Positions 10,506 through 22,911 of a stretch of DNA of 64,000 nt are shown piece by piece. The notes beneath the pieces were generated by a model. It was given only the letters and a program-made list of their open reading frames with translations. It was not told where the DNA came from and searched no databases. Within the stretch, counting starts at the first letter, position 1; each line of letters starts with the position of its first letter. The position numbers were made by a program, and so were the translations under genes. Source of the stretch: Aspidapion aeneum (lineage: Eukaryota; Arthropoda; Insecta; Coleoptera; Brentidae); the NCBI GenBank assembly GCA_963576565.1, contig OY755044.1:56534108-56598107 (forward strand), read 5' to 3'.

Positions 10506-12449
10506 ATGTTAGAAGCCCTGGATTTATTTGACATTATTTAATGTTAAGTGTAAAAACTCTGCCAAAATATTTACATTTGGGATATAAACGGCCTCTAGCG
10601 GGTTTTTATTTGCTTTTTGGGAAAAATCATCACAACTGAGTTTTATTCTTCCTGAACTCAAACATTTTATAATAATAATAATATAATTATTTAGTTTTTT
10701 ATTAACGCCAATGACTCTACAAACTATTCCTTTTAGAATTACTCAAATAATAGACATTTAAGGCGAAAACTGAATAAACAAAATTATTACTTAGAAAATA
10801 TTGCATTTTATTGCAAACGTTAAAATATTCGTTACGTGTGTGACAGATTTATTTCTGTTGATAAAAAAAACTTATAACATGCAATTTTTTTAAATTTTGT
10901 TTCTGGTATTTCATAAATGTGTTGGCTTTTGACAAGAAAAATTTCATTTAATTAATGCCGAGTTATAAATTTTTATTTCTGTTTTCGTTACGTGTGTGAC
11001 AACAGTTTATCATGCCATGCATTTTTAGGCTAAATCAAGTACAAACAAACTTTGGCATGAAAATTGGTACATTTGTTGTATATGGTACTACGGTATGGTT
11101 AATTTATTGTTTAATATCAAAAGCTTAAGGAAAAACAGTTTTTTGAGATGTTTATCTTTAAGCTAAAATAATGGATATTTTTATATAAATTACTTTAATG
11201 CTTTTTTCTTCGGATTTTTTGGGAAAATAGAAAAACTATATGAAATCCTTACTCAAGATCATAAGCTAAGAAGTGTTGGTTTTAATTTAAGACTAAATTT
11301 GATAACCTATAAAAATGTTTAAAACATATCCGCTTAGGACCACTTTCTGTGGAATCGCCCAACATTTTGTGCGTCAGGAAATAACCTCGTAAAAAAACTC
11401 AGTTAACGTGCTTTTGTGTTTTGCAATAAAAAACTGATATTAACGTGCTAGAGTGCCGGGTTTTATTAAAAGTCGCCATCCTGTATACGATTGTATTTTC
11501 TCAAAAATTGTGACTGAAGCTTTAAGGCTAATATAAATTTTGTTGAAAATGTAATTCTCAATCTACATTTAAAAACCGCATTTCGTTAGCTGCAGTGGTT
11601 CGTAAGATATAATTTAAAAAATATATATATTTCATAAACTGTGACTCTGACGAACTTTGACGTTTATTACAATATTGCTAAAAATATAATTATTATTCTA
11701 ACTTTGAAAACTTCGTTTACCTAGCTGCTGGGGTTCTCGAATTATTATTTTTTCAAATAATTGAACCTCCTACTACCACCGATGCAGCCCCCACTTCCAC
11801 CCAGATTCAATGGTTTTATCGACTGTTACCGCAAAATTTTTGTACCAAATTTAGTTAAAATTAGACAGGGGGACAGAAACCATGGGGTTTTTTTAAATAA
11901 CGAAAATGCGAAATTTTAATGTCACTCTGAAATGGTGTGACTTGGGTTTATTTTAAATTTCAAACCTCTATATCTAACGCTAACCGTCACAAAAAGGAAA
12001 TATTGGTATACTAAATTAATCCTTGAACTTTCTAAAATCTTTAATTACAAAATTTTTACTTGACATTCTAAAACTAACTTCTGTATAAAAATAAATATTT
12101 TATCGCCATATTTTGTGACCATCCGAAATTTTGTCTAAAAAAATTTAAACTGTAGTTTCAACATTGAGTTTTAGTTAACTTAAAGCTTTTCCTTTGAATA
12201 TGAATGTGAGAAATTTTGCCGGTAATTGGATTTATGTATATAAATAAATAAAAAAATCACTATTCTGGAAGGCAAAAAAACAAAACATTCATTAAATTAA
12301 ATTAAATTAAATTAAATTAAATTTTTAGTTGTTTCGGATGGTTGCTGGTGTGTTTCAGACGATACAGTAACTATATTTGAAAATATTATTCTTTAGTTAG
12401 GTTATTAAAAAACAATTTGTTATTGATTTTTTTTAAATTATAATATGTA
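10506..12449. other. no gene recognised; AAATT microsatellite
   Basis: No coding region or element identified. A pentanucleotide run of about six AAATT units lies at about 12290-12323. The word TTCGTTACGTGTGTGAC occurs at about 10831 and again, with changes, at about 10985. Confidence 0.5.
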
Positions 12450-12458
12450 AGATGAAAC

Positions 12459-13326
12459 GGCTCTGGTTCGAAATAGCGCTGATCAAAATAGTGTCGTTCA
12501 AAATAGCGGTATTGTTTGAGCGCTGTTTTAAAATAGCGTAACAAAATAGCGCACGACTAAATAGGGCTGTTTAAAAATAGCGCTAGTAACGAAATAGCGC
12601 AAGTACCAAAATAGCGAGTAATGAAATAGCGCCAGTATCAAAATAGCGCGTAACAAAATACCGCTGGTTTAAAATGGCGCCAGTTTAAAATAGCGCTGTG
12701 TTAAAATAGCGCTAGTAACGAAATAGGGTCTCTTTCTAACATATTTTTTCAAAATAGAAACTTCCCTGACTTTTTTCGCGGGATCCTAGCGGGTGTGATA
12801 CAAAACCGAACCGAACCGAACCGAACCGAACCAATCGGAACGGAACTGAACCGAACCGAACCGGCATCCTAGAGGTTCTGAAACCAAACCGAACTAAACC
12901 GATATCGACACTTCGATTCGGTTCAGTTTTGTTTCATACCCGCTAGGATCCCGCGAAAGAAGTCAGGGAAGTTTTTTTTTGAAAAAATATGTTAGAAAGA
13001 GACCCTATTTCGTTACTAGCGCTATTTAACCCCTTAGCTAAACAGTCTTTAAAGATGCTTTTTTTAATTTTGCTATTTTGATACTGGCGCTATTTTGTTA
13101 CGCGCTATTTTATTACACGCTATTTTAAAACAGCGCTATTTTATTGCGCGCTATTTTGTTATTGGCGCTATTTTATTACGCGCTATTTTGATACTGGCGC
13201 TATTTTGTTACTAGCGCTATTTCATACCAGAGCTATTTGGTTACACGCTATTTTGTCACACGCTATTTTTAAACAGCGCTATTTCATTACTCGTTATTTT
13301 GAACGATGCTATTACGAACCAGAGCC
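12459..13326. mobile_element. foldback element FB-b with perfect 9-bp TSD
   Basis: Starts GGCTCTGGTTCG and ends with its exact complement CGAACCAGAGCC. The direct repeat AGATGAAAC at 12450-12458 and 13327-13335 is a perfect 9-bp TSD. The arms (12471-12730 and 13005-13310) are tandem arrays of a word close to GCGCTAGTAACGAAATA. The core (12755-12985) is itself inverted: a TCGCGGGATCC-type word on the left and its complement on the right bracket a run of GAACC units at about 12805-12835. There is no coding capacity. Termini and core resemble FB-a, but the arm subrepeat is different. Confidence 0.9.
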
Positions 13327-13656
13327 AGATGAAACACCATAAATATTGTTACTCTAAACAGTTTCAAAGTTTACTTACAAAAAAAAATGATTTATAAACT
13401 TTTAAACCTATAGAGAATTTAGCGATATCGACAGATTAGGTTAGATTTGAAATTAATATTTTAACGCATTTATTAAAATTTTAGAATAAAATTTTATTTT
13501 CTTTATCCTTAAGAATTTATGTTTATGTTTTATTATTTTAGTAGGTTTAGAGTACCCATTAATTTATTTTAAAATAAATTAATATTTTTATAATGGACGT
13601 TATACGATGAATTTTCTCACTTTAAAAAGGATAGATCTTGCCTGATATTCATGGAA

Positions 13657-13760
13657 ATGGAAACTACGGACTGCCTGAGACTATGAAAACCATGGGCTGC
13701 CTGAGAAAATGGAGACTATGGAGTGCCTGAGTCCATGGAAATGACGGACTGCCTCAGACA
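13657..13760. repeat. 26-bp minisatellite, 4 copies
   Basis: Four consecutive 26-bp units start at 13657, 13683, 13709 and 13735. Each begins ATGGAAAC or a close variant and contains TGCCTGAG (TGCCTCAG in the last). Spacing is exact. An open frame on the minus strand at 13681-13950 is partly this repeat and is not called. Confidence 0.85.
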
Positions 13761-13904
13761 TTGTTCTGGTCAAGAAATAATTTGCAAATTCCTGATGGAT
13801 TTTTTGTAACCAAAAACAGGATGGAAATTGTAGTGGATGATCACGCGGTCTTCCCAAGGAAATTGAATTCCACCGGTGTTTTTTTTGCTGTCTCAAATGT
13901 GCAA

Positions 13905-14178
13905 AACGTAACACCATAATAGCGCGGCCCAATGCCGTCCGAAAAAACACCGCGCGTGTTCAAGAACCACACAGTCCATTATCTGGCAAATACCGCGCAA
14001 GTTCAAAAACAGCGCAATAAAAAGAAATTTATTCTAGTGTTCATGAAAAAACCGTGCAGATCATAACTGCGCAAATATGAACGCGTAAAAGCACAGCGCA
14101 AGTTTTTAACTGCAAAAGTATAAAAACCGCGGAATAAAAATACAGCGCACAAACAAAACCGCGCAGCTCATTACTACG
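13905..14178. repeat. decayed foldback-like subrepeat array
   Basis: Many irregularly spaced copies of words like ACCGCGCAAGTTC, AACAGCGCAA and ACCGCGCAGCTCATTAC. The style (GCGC word, then a short AC/AA-rich spacer) matches the arms of the two foldback elements upstream, but no opposing arm or terminus was found. Confidence 0.5.
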
Positions 14179-14905
14179 CTAAAAATAAATATTCTATATC
14201 CAATAGAGGCTCCAAAAAGCGTTTCTAAAAATTATTAATTTAATGGAAAACAATACTTGTTCTTATAAAATACAATATTTCCATATTTTCAACTGTCCGA
14301 AACACCTGAGTTAACCGATTAACTTAAGTATTTTATATATTTGTAAATGTATTAATATTTTCTCGGATTTAGCAGATATTAAGGAGTCAAATACACATAT
14401 TTTTTAAACAGATTCTAAAGTCTATTTCAAGTAGGGAAAAAACTTCATAAATAATTGAAATATTATTAATTTTCTTTAATGGTTTTAGCTACTAATTTCA
14501 CGTTTCTTTCAGGACTTCAAATTGTATTTAATTTAATAAAAATTCAAGTTTATTTTAAACTCTTGCGGAAGACTGAATTCTCATTAATTATTTTTCTACG
14601 GCCATAAAATAGAGGTTTTTCGGGCAAAAAACTGATTCTCAACCAAAAACAGCATCAGAAGCTATATATTAGGGGACTTTAGTTCATTCGTAAAGTTAAA
14701 GCTTTTATAATACTGATAACATCTTTAATTTTGCTCGATTTCAATTTTTATTTTTTGAGGCAAAGTGTTGAAATGTGGCCGTTAAAAAAACACCTTTCTC
14801 ACAAAATTTGACTGAAAAAGCTAGTGAAAATAAAAAAAGTTATTTTCACAAACCTAATAACCTTCCATACTATGAATGGCTAAAAAAAATAATATTTTTA
14901 AGATA
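14179..14905. other. no gene recognised
   Basis: AT-rich DNA with no open frame of note and no repeat seen. Confidence 0.5.
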
Positions 14906-15090
14906 CAGTGGATATCGGTTATAACGACATTGAAGGGACCGCTTAATTTCGGTCGTTATAACGGAGCGTCGTTATAGGGAAAAAACGTAACACAATGGGT
15001 TGTATTATAGAACTCTGTCGGGACCTTAATATGTCGTCGGTATAACTGATATGTCGTTATGTCCGATGTCGTTATAAGCGATATTCAATG
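14906..15090. mobile_element. 185-bp MITE with pogo/Tigger-style ends
   Basis: The left end CAGTGGATATCGGTTATAAC and the complement of the right end, CATTGAATATCGCTTATAAC, match closely and both continue into CGACAT. TA flanks both sides (14904-14905, 15091-15092). Ends of the form CANTGNATATCG...TTATAACGACA with TA duplication are typical of pogo/Tigger-related non-autonomous elements. Its ends do not match the Tigger-like element at the start of the window. Confidence 0.75.
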
Positions 15091-17320
15091 TATAAAAAAG
15101 TAACAAGAAAAAAATTCTCTGTAGTTAACTTCCTTCTAGGTAATTTGCAGTTTTCTATATAATATTCTTACTTTCATTAGTTCACAAGTCAAGCTAGTCA
15201 CTTTATCTTAACGAATACGTACGGAGGCGGCGGCGAATGCATACTGCATCCTCAAGAGGAAATGGAAAATGCAAAATAAACGTTTAAAAAAATTGTATAT
15301 TTTAGGGTTTAGGGAAATTTTTATTTTCAGGTTTTGTCACGTACGTCATGCCTGGGGTTGTGCATATTATGCATGCGCCGCTGTTCCTATTCGTTTAAAA
15401 ATGCTTAATAATATTTTAATATTTATTGATTTTCTCTTGTGGCGAAAATCAATTACTTGAGCCGCCTCGGCCGTAACATTATTTTTATTTTTTGTAAAAA
15501 TGTCAATTTTGGGTCAAATCGGAAAATTTCAAGTAGGGGAAATAGGGGAAAAACCGTCAAAAAGTGACTTTTTTTGATGTACCTCCGTTGGCACACCATA
15601 AGTGTCCAGGGGATTATTCTAGAAACTTGAGATTTTGCACAAGTGTACTCTTATGTGTGGTCAGGAAGCCTATTGTTTTTCAGCCAGATCGGAAAAAGTC
15701 AAGTGCCCCATTTTGGGGCTCTTCTGAATCCCTGCAGTGACGCATTTTCACTGTACAATAAAATTGGTCAGAATTTCACTGTTTATTTACCGTTTTTTAA
15801 AATATATCTGGTCATTACTCCAAAACTGTTTTATGGATTTTAACCAAATTTTAAACATTTGCGGACCTAAGCGAGTGTTCGGTAACCGTATAGTTGGTTT
15901 TTTAAATTAGTTTTTGGTTTTTGAGTTTTGAGGATTTTTCAAAAACTATGCAAGGTTTTGGCAGTCAAAAATACTGAATCGAGAAATTTTTTTGCCCTTA
16001 CACTTTTTGACAGTTCTCGAACTGCTATCTTTTTAAGAAAATACCAAAATATTTTTTAAGAAAAGTTCGACTTTTCTAAGTTGTACCGTTTTTGAGTTTG
16101 AAAAATAAATACTAAAAAACACGCAAAAATCACAACGGAAATAACACGCATTAACACGCATTTTTACAAAAATCGCGATATATTTAAACCATTAGGTCCG
16201 AATTGGACAAAAATTACACTACTCACTTCGCCGAACCTTTCTACATAAAACTTTATTTATAGTTTTAACCTTAATGTAGAGGGCGCTGGTGTAGGGCACT
16301 TAACATTTATCAAATCGGTCCAAAATTAATAAAAATCTTATAAAATTAAAGGAATTTGCAAATATTTTTTGAAATATAATTCCAATAATAATAGGATTAA
16401 TTTCATGTTAAAGAAGAGACAAAAATCTATAAAATGACGTGTGTCATTTTTAAGTTATGACAAAATTTTAGTTTCTAGGTTTATTTTTTTTCAAATACCG
16501 CGAAAAATATTTGTAAAACGTCAACGAAATAGAATCTTATACACAAATTGGTTGAAATTAAAACTTTTTTTGATGCATTGAGTCTGTAGCATGAGAGGAG
16601 CCGGAGCTACAATTCGTTTCATTATAAAATAAATTATCTTGGACCGATAGTTTTTGATATTTATCCCAAAATATTTAAAAAGCTCAATAAATTTCATGTA
16701 TTTTTATTTAAAAAATTACGATATCTTCAAAACCATACGTCAGATTTTGACGGAAGTTACACCATTCGCTTACTCGAACCTTTTTACATCGTAATCAGTC
16801 AACAGTTTTATCATTTTTATAGAGCGCGCTTAACAAAGTAACCAAAATTAAAAATTGTAGGTTCATAGATAAGAAATTCGCAAATGCCACATTTAACTAT
16901 AGTATAGTATACTTTCATTTTAAAGAGCAGAATAAAATTTGCAAAATAGCAGATGTCATTTTTAAGTCAGTGTCTATTTAATTCTTCCTAGGTTAATTCT
17001 TTGGATTATATATTAGGAAGAATGTTTGGCAAAAACTAATATTAGTATTTTAAACGCGAAAGGATAAAAGTGACATTAATATTTTTTTAACGCAATAAGT
17101 TTTTAGCATGAGGGGAGCGAGAGCTACATACTTTAGCGATAAAAAGGCACTTTAATTAAATTACATTATTATTAAAGTCCAGTGATAATAACATCAGTTG
17201 TAAGGGGTTGGCAAAGGCAAATAATGAGTAGTTATTAAATTAAATTAAACACTTAGTTGACTAACTAACATTTTATTTTTGAATCAATGTCCAATTCCAA
17301 GGCTAAATATTAAAAAAAAA

Positions 17321-17667
17321 ATTTCGTGGCTAAACGTATATAAAAAGGTTTTGTTTCTCTTGTATTATTCCATGAGCATAGTTTCTTTTGTATTCGGTAG
17401 ATGTCGCCACCAACCGTATTGCAGGCATTATTTTTCATTTCTCTTATCAATATCGTAAGATGAAATTTTTATACCGTCTCTCCAACTTTACAAAGGTGTT
17501 ACATTGACCATGCACGGTTCTGAAGGGTTCCTTAAGCACGAAACAGTTAACTGTCAACACTTAATGGGTGGCCATTAGATCTTGAACCCCCGTGGGTGTA
17601 CAGCATTCGAGCTGCCCACGGAAAAACACAAGAGGAACAAAACCTTTCTACACCCGATTATCCACGA
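17321..17667 (+). repeat. hammerhead module of U1, bounded by inverted repeats
   Basis: The left arm (17321-17390, with AAAAAGGTTTTGTTTCTCTT) and the right arm (17612-17667) are inverted copies of each other over about 55-60 bp. Between them, at 17514-17561, lies a 48-nt hammerhead-shaped block. GAAA, the palindromic stem III CAGTTAACTG and the TC cleavage site are kept. The core reads CTGAAGG instead of CTGANGA, and stem I is weakened (ACGGTT against AACACT). The ribozyme in this unit is probably dead. Confidence 0.7.
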
Positions 17668-17738
17668 AAAAATTTTATTTTCTTTATTCACGGGTGCCAA
17701 ACTTTACGTTTTAAATATATTTCGCAAAACATTTAAAA

Positions 17739-18309
17739 TACTCTGCCAATCTATGGGCACCTAAGCTCACACTGGATGCTATAGTTATAGTGTATCTACG
17801 TGAAAGCTAATATAACTAAAAACTGAAGTATATTTTATTGAACTCCAGACTCAATTACCTTTCGTTTGATGCCACACAAGCCATGTTTTGACTTAAACTC
17901 TAATTTTTCAAATCAACCCCCACCCTCTTTTAAAAAACTAAAATTTATTTTGCTTAACTCCAGACTCAATTACCTTTCGTTTGATATCACACACGCCATA
18001 TTTCCAGTTAAACACTAATTTTTGAAATTTACCCCCACCCTTTTTTTTTAAATAAACTAAAATGTATTTTGTTTAACTCCAGACTCAATTACCTTTCGTT
18101 TGATATAACACACGCTATATTTTTACATAAACTCTAATTTTTGAAATCTACCCCCACCCTTTTATTTGGCTTGTGTTTGGTGGATTTTGTTCATTTTTAA
18201 ATGGGACCATCTCGACCCAAAACCCAGCCCGGGTACCAAATTTCATTAAAATCGGGCAAGGCGTTTTTGAGTTATGCGCGTTGGTCGTTACAGACAGACA
18301 TACAGACAC

Positions 18310-18344
<35 letters not shown>

Positions 18345-19226
18345 TACATACAGACAGACAGACAGACAGACGGCGCAACAAAAAAGTTTCAAAATCATCT
18401 GAAACGCAAAGATACTCTGCCAATATATGGGCCCCTAAGCTTACACTAGGTACTATAGTTATAGTGTACGTGTGAGCTAATATAACTAAAAACTGAAATA
18501 TATTTTATTTAACTCCACACTAAATTACCTTTTGTTTGATACCACACAAGCCATGTTTTGACTTAAACTCAAATTTTTGAAATCTACCCCCACCCTTAAA
18601 AAAAACTAAAATGTATTTTGTTAAACTCCGGACTCAATTACCTTTCGTTTGATATCACACACGCCATATTTTCACTTAAACTCTAATTTTTAAAATATAC
18701 CCCCACCCTTTTTTTAAAAATAAATTAAAATGTATTTTGTTTAACTGCAGACTCAATTACCTTTCGTTTGATATCACACACGCCATATTTTCACATAAAC
18801 TCTAATTTTTGAAATCTACCCCCACCCTTTTATTTGGTTTCTGTTCGGTGGATTTTGTTCATTTTTAAATGAGACCATCTCGACCCAAGACCCAGCTTAG
18901 GTACCAAATTTCATTAAAATCGGCCAAGCGGTTTTTGAGTTATGCGCGTTGGTCGTTACAGACATATAGACAGACAGACAGACAGACGGCGCAACAAAAA
19001 AGTTTCAAAATCATCTGAAACGCAAAGATATATCAAAATTTTTGAAATCGGAGCAACTTTTTTTTTCTTGAAAAAATTAGGATCACCATAGCTCACACTA
19101 CTATAGTATAGTATATGTGTGAGCTAATATATAAAAAATTTTGAAATCGGAGCAACTTTTTTTTTTCTCGAAAAATTTAGGATCACCATAGCTCACACTA
19201 CTATAGTATAGTAGTAGTGTGAGCTA
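17739..19226. repeat. 1.5-kb composite repeat inserted in U1 only
   Basis: U3 runs uninterrupted across this point (near 34145), so the segment is an insertion in U1. It is a dimer of about 675 bp (17739 and about 18413 onward). Each half has three copies of a roughly 120-bp block (CTCAATTACCTTTCGTTTGA ... ACCCCCACCC), then the word TTTCATTAAAATCGG and a CAGA microsatellite (18292-18371; about 18958-18988). It ends in two 100-bp repeats, each with a TAGCTCACAC...GTGTGAGCTA hairpin (19090-19126 and 19190-19226). Degraded hairpins of the same kind start at about 17762 and 18431. No coding capacity; open frames over the CAGA run are artefacts. Confidence 0.75.
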
Positions 19227-20004
19227 AAAACTTTTCGAAACTAGTAAAAACCTTTAATTTTAAAATGTATATTGGAGAACTTGGCTATACTTTTATCTCA
19301 ATTATTATATAGATTTCTCTTAGTTTCTGTCAGTCTGTCAAATCACAGCTCTCTAGCGTTTCTGGAAGTTGGTAATGTTACTTTTACATAACTTTACATG
19401 TATAGGGATGGGGAGTAAATTACAATTTCGGGTTTTTTATTTTTTCCTATAGTTTTGTCATAGTTCTTATCAGTCTGCAAGGCATCTTTTCAGACTATAT
19501 TGTGTATCCATTTGGATACGCAGTCCTTCAGATTGGATACCCAGTAAACAGGAAATGGATACCTACTTTTGAGCCTTGGCCTTTTATAAAATATAATTAA
19601 AATATGATACCTAAAATACAGGGTGTAATTTAAATGATGAACCAATCTTTAAGAGATGGTGCGGAAGGTCCAAAGCAGACAAAAAGTTCAAATAAATTTT
19701 GGCCAAGTTATAGCATTTTTTAAGTTGGGAAAGTAGGGAAAAACGATGAACTTTTAAAATATCAAATTGAACAACGTTGCTTTTTTCCAAGAAAATATAG
19801 ATAGGTTAATGGTATGTGGCCAAATAATCTTTGGAATAGGTATAAATTTCTCAATTCTTTCAAGAATTAATATTTTTATGAGCTATTAAATTTACACAAA
19901 AGAAATTGAAATAGATTTTTGTACATGTCTAAAGGACCCTTAAAACAAATATAAAATAATAATATTAGCACTATATTTTAACGATTTTTGGTAATAATTT
20001 TAAG

Positions 20005-21457
20005 TCTATCTATCTATCTATCTATTTAGCTTTCTTCGATCCATCTTTGGACATAGGCCTCCCCCAATATCTTCCACTCTTCTCTGTCTGTCGCCCTGTT
20101 CATCCATCTAGTCCCTGCATGTCTCATCAAATTGTCCGCTATCTCATTTGGGGTCTTCCCCTACTTCTTTTATTTTGTCAAGGTCTCCAGTCTACAATGC
20201 ATTTGTTCCATCGATTGTCTTTCAGTTTGATATTTTGACCAGCAAATTTCCATTTTAATTTTGCTACCTCGACTCTGACATCCCTTACTTTTGTTTTATT
20301 TCTTATCCATTCATTCCTTTTTCTATCTGTTAGCTTTACATGTAACATTTGTCTTTCCATGGATCTTTGGGCTTTTGTGACCTTGATTTTGTAAGCGTCC
20401 AGGTCTGGGATCCATATGTGAGCACAGGAAGAATACATTGGTTATACACCTTCGTTTTAAGGTACTGAGGATATTTTTTTTTTATTATGTAGCTTAATTT
20501 ACCGAATGCTGCCCAGGCCAATCTTACTCGTCTCTTGATTTCAGCTGTTTGGTTTTCTTTTTTTAGTTTAATAATTTGTCTCAGATATATATTCATCTAC
20601 TTGTTCTATTTTTGCTTGGTTTATTCTGGTGATATCTTCATCTGTGTTTGTTATGATTTTAGTTTTAGTGTAGTTCATACTCAAGCCTATATTTTTAGCT
20701 GCTGTATCCAGTTCTCCCAGCATTTTTATAAGTTCCTCTTTCTTATCTGTTATTAAGGCAATATCGTCAGCATATCTTAGGTGGTTCAAGTATTGTCCGC
20801 TTACTTTGATGCCTATTTCTTCCCAGTCTAAGTTTTTAAAAACATCTTCTAGGGCCTGGTTAAATAGTTTAGGGGATATTGTGTCATCCTCACTGACACC
20901 TTTTCTTATGCGGATTGGCTTGGTCCCTTCGTGGATTTTGATTGATGTTGTTGCTTCGCTATATATATTGGCTATTAAATCTGTGTATCTGTGATCTATT
21001 CGGCTACTAATTAAAGATGCTTTTACTGCCCAGTGCTCAATACTATCAAAAGCTTTTTCAAAGTCTATAAACGCAATATAGAGTGGAATGTGGTATTCGT
21101 TGGTCATATTTCTTATCAGCGTATCATTTATTTCATCTATATTTTCGTTCGTTAGCTGTTCATTTAGCATTTCTTTGTATATATTTTCTGTAAGTTTACT
21201 CATGTCAAGTTGTTTATTTTTATTGTTAATTTTCCTTTCTGACCATCCTGTGATCACTGCCTGTTGTAAAGCTATTTAGGACTGTTACATCTCTAACAAT
21301 GCTTTTTCAGTAGTCAGGCTAAGCCATGTCCACTTTCGTTGCGGTTTCTTCCTATAGAAATAATTAATTGCATACATGTGTCTTTCCTCTAGATAGTTTA
21401 TTAAGGTTGTGCCCCTGTCATTCCTTTCGCCATATCCAAAATCCCCTATTTTGGATA
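20005..21457 (-). mobile_element. RTE-like retrotransposon copy in U1, internally deleted
   Basis: Minus-strand reading with a 3' tail of TAGA repeats at 20005-20026, a simple-repeat tail as usual for the RTE clade. Flanking TAATTTT(A/G)AG-like words on both sides resemble a TSD, and the matching uninterrupted site is at 54056-54070 in U4. It contains the end of the endonuclease domain (21260-21445), the reverse transcriptase and the C-terminal domain, but about 0.6 kb is missing between NDTLIRNMT and NEYHIPLYIAF compared with the U3 copy. Confidence 0.85.
20030..21445 (-). pseudogene. RTE-like endonuclease/reverse transcriptase, broken (U1)
   Basis: Motifs from N to C: the APE-type endonuclease end (GYGERNDRG, KKPQRKWTW), a deletion joint, IAFIDFEKAFDSIEHW, the YADD active site in HLRYADDIALITDK (about 20770), VYNQCILPVLTYGSQTWTL and a C-terminal basic region ending RWIEES. 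Stops and frame changes occur at about 20590 and 20430, and elsewhere. This type of protein nicks DNA and copies its RNA into it; the copy cannot be functional. The same insertion in U2 and U3 shows it moved with the macrorepeat. Confidence 0.85.
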
Positions 21458-22711
21458 TTAATTTTGAGTATTTCTATTTATTTTCAAATAATTTTACCAT
21501 TTAATTATTACTCTTATTGTCATGCATAAATTCAGAAAATGTCGATTTTCTGTTATGATTTTTAAGGAAGTTATAACAAAAAATAAAATAATAGCTGTTA
21601 AGTTTGGCACCCTTTATCTAAAAAACAAAGAAGTATAGTGCAAAATATAATAAGAAAAAGTCCTTCTTTTGATCTTTTCCACCACCTATTAAAGTTTGCT
21701 ATTATTACATCCTGATATTATGTTAAATGTTTGTATGTTATGGTAAGAATTTTAAGATATTTGAAAGTATCAATTTGGTCTGAAAAAAAAACATTTATAA
21801 AAGTGAGCGCTTTTCAAATATACCTGGTGGGCAAAAAATCCCGACAAAATGTTTTTCGTTATAACTCTCCAACTATAACACCAATTTTACCAAAGCAAAG
21901 AGTAGTTGGCAGGGATTGATTGATCGAACATTATGTCGGAAATGTTGGATAGTTTTTTGTTTGTAAGAAAGCTCTATCTTTGTTAAGCACAACGAGATAG
22001 GAATCGTTAAAAACGATTTCGGTCCCTAAAAATTGATTTTTGCTTCAACTATATTGTTTTACAGGTTGTAACGATTGTCTTCTAACTCCTGTCTGTATTA
22101 ATTTCCTTATAAATACATTTTTGCCGAACCGATTTTAATAAAATATAAAGTGGAACAGATTGATTGCTTTTAAAAGATCACTATTAAAATTTGCCGTCAT
22201 TGTAAAATCCAAAATGGCGGTCATAAAAACTTTAATTTTTAAAAGGCTGTTTATTCTTATATTTTTTGAAAATTTTTTGATTTTTTTCGGAAAAGTTTTA
22301 AAGATTATGCGATTGCCTTGCCATTTCTATGTGCATTCATTTCCTCACAAATTCATTATTACTAAACTGACAATAAAATAAACAGCATCATGGTGAAATT
22401 CTCCGCTAACTCTAAATATTGACCGTCCATAAAGGATAGTTGTTTCTTATGTTACGATAAATTTTTCGACCCTTTTTTGAATTTATTTATTAGATCCACC
22501 ACTCACAACGAGGTACTAATCATAAAAAAATAAATCCTCGCAACATACAAAGAAGTGATCCTTTCAAGAAGGACAAATTTGACTTTTTTTCCAACATCTT
22601 GGATTTAAAATTGTCGAAAAATTCCAATAGTTTTGTTCAAAGAGCAATACTTCTTTTTTTATTATTGAAATCGGTTCAGTGAATTTATAAGTAAATTATT
22701 GCAGACAAAAG

Positions 22712-22911
22712 CACTGGCGGATCCAGGGGACACTAGGGGCACTTGCCCACCCCCGACAATTTTTTGACTATACAAAAAATAAGTAAAAAGTACGGTTTTT
22801 GCTAATAAAAATGCAAAATTTTTCAAAAATTATATACCGTTTTTTACCAACAGAGAATGTCACCTAAAGTGAGCCCCCCGCCCCCGAGAAGCACTTCTGG
22901 ATCCGCCCTTG
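22712..22911. mobile_element. 200-bp hAT-type MITE in U1
   Basis: Ends CACTGGCGGATCCAG and, in complement, CAAGGGCGGATCCAG match at 13 of 15 positions. The flanks GACAAAAG (22704-22711) and GACAGAAG (22912-22919) form an 8-bp TSD with one change, as expected for hAT. U2 (about 30905) and U3 (about 38270) have the uninterrupted sequence, so this inserted after the units separated. Confidence 0.85.

Noticed and set aside
10066..10512. 148-codon open frame on the plus strand
   Set aside because: It runs through the core and right arm of foldback element FB-a. Its repetitive protein mirrors the 15-bp DNA repeat, so it is a by-product.
18148..18475. Open frames rich in TDRQ or CLSV repeats
   Set aside because: They are translations of the CAGA microsatellite in the U1 insertion.
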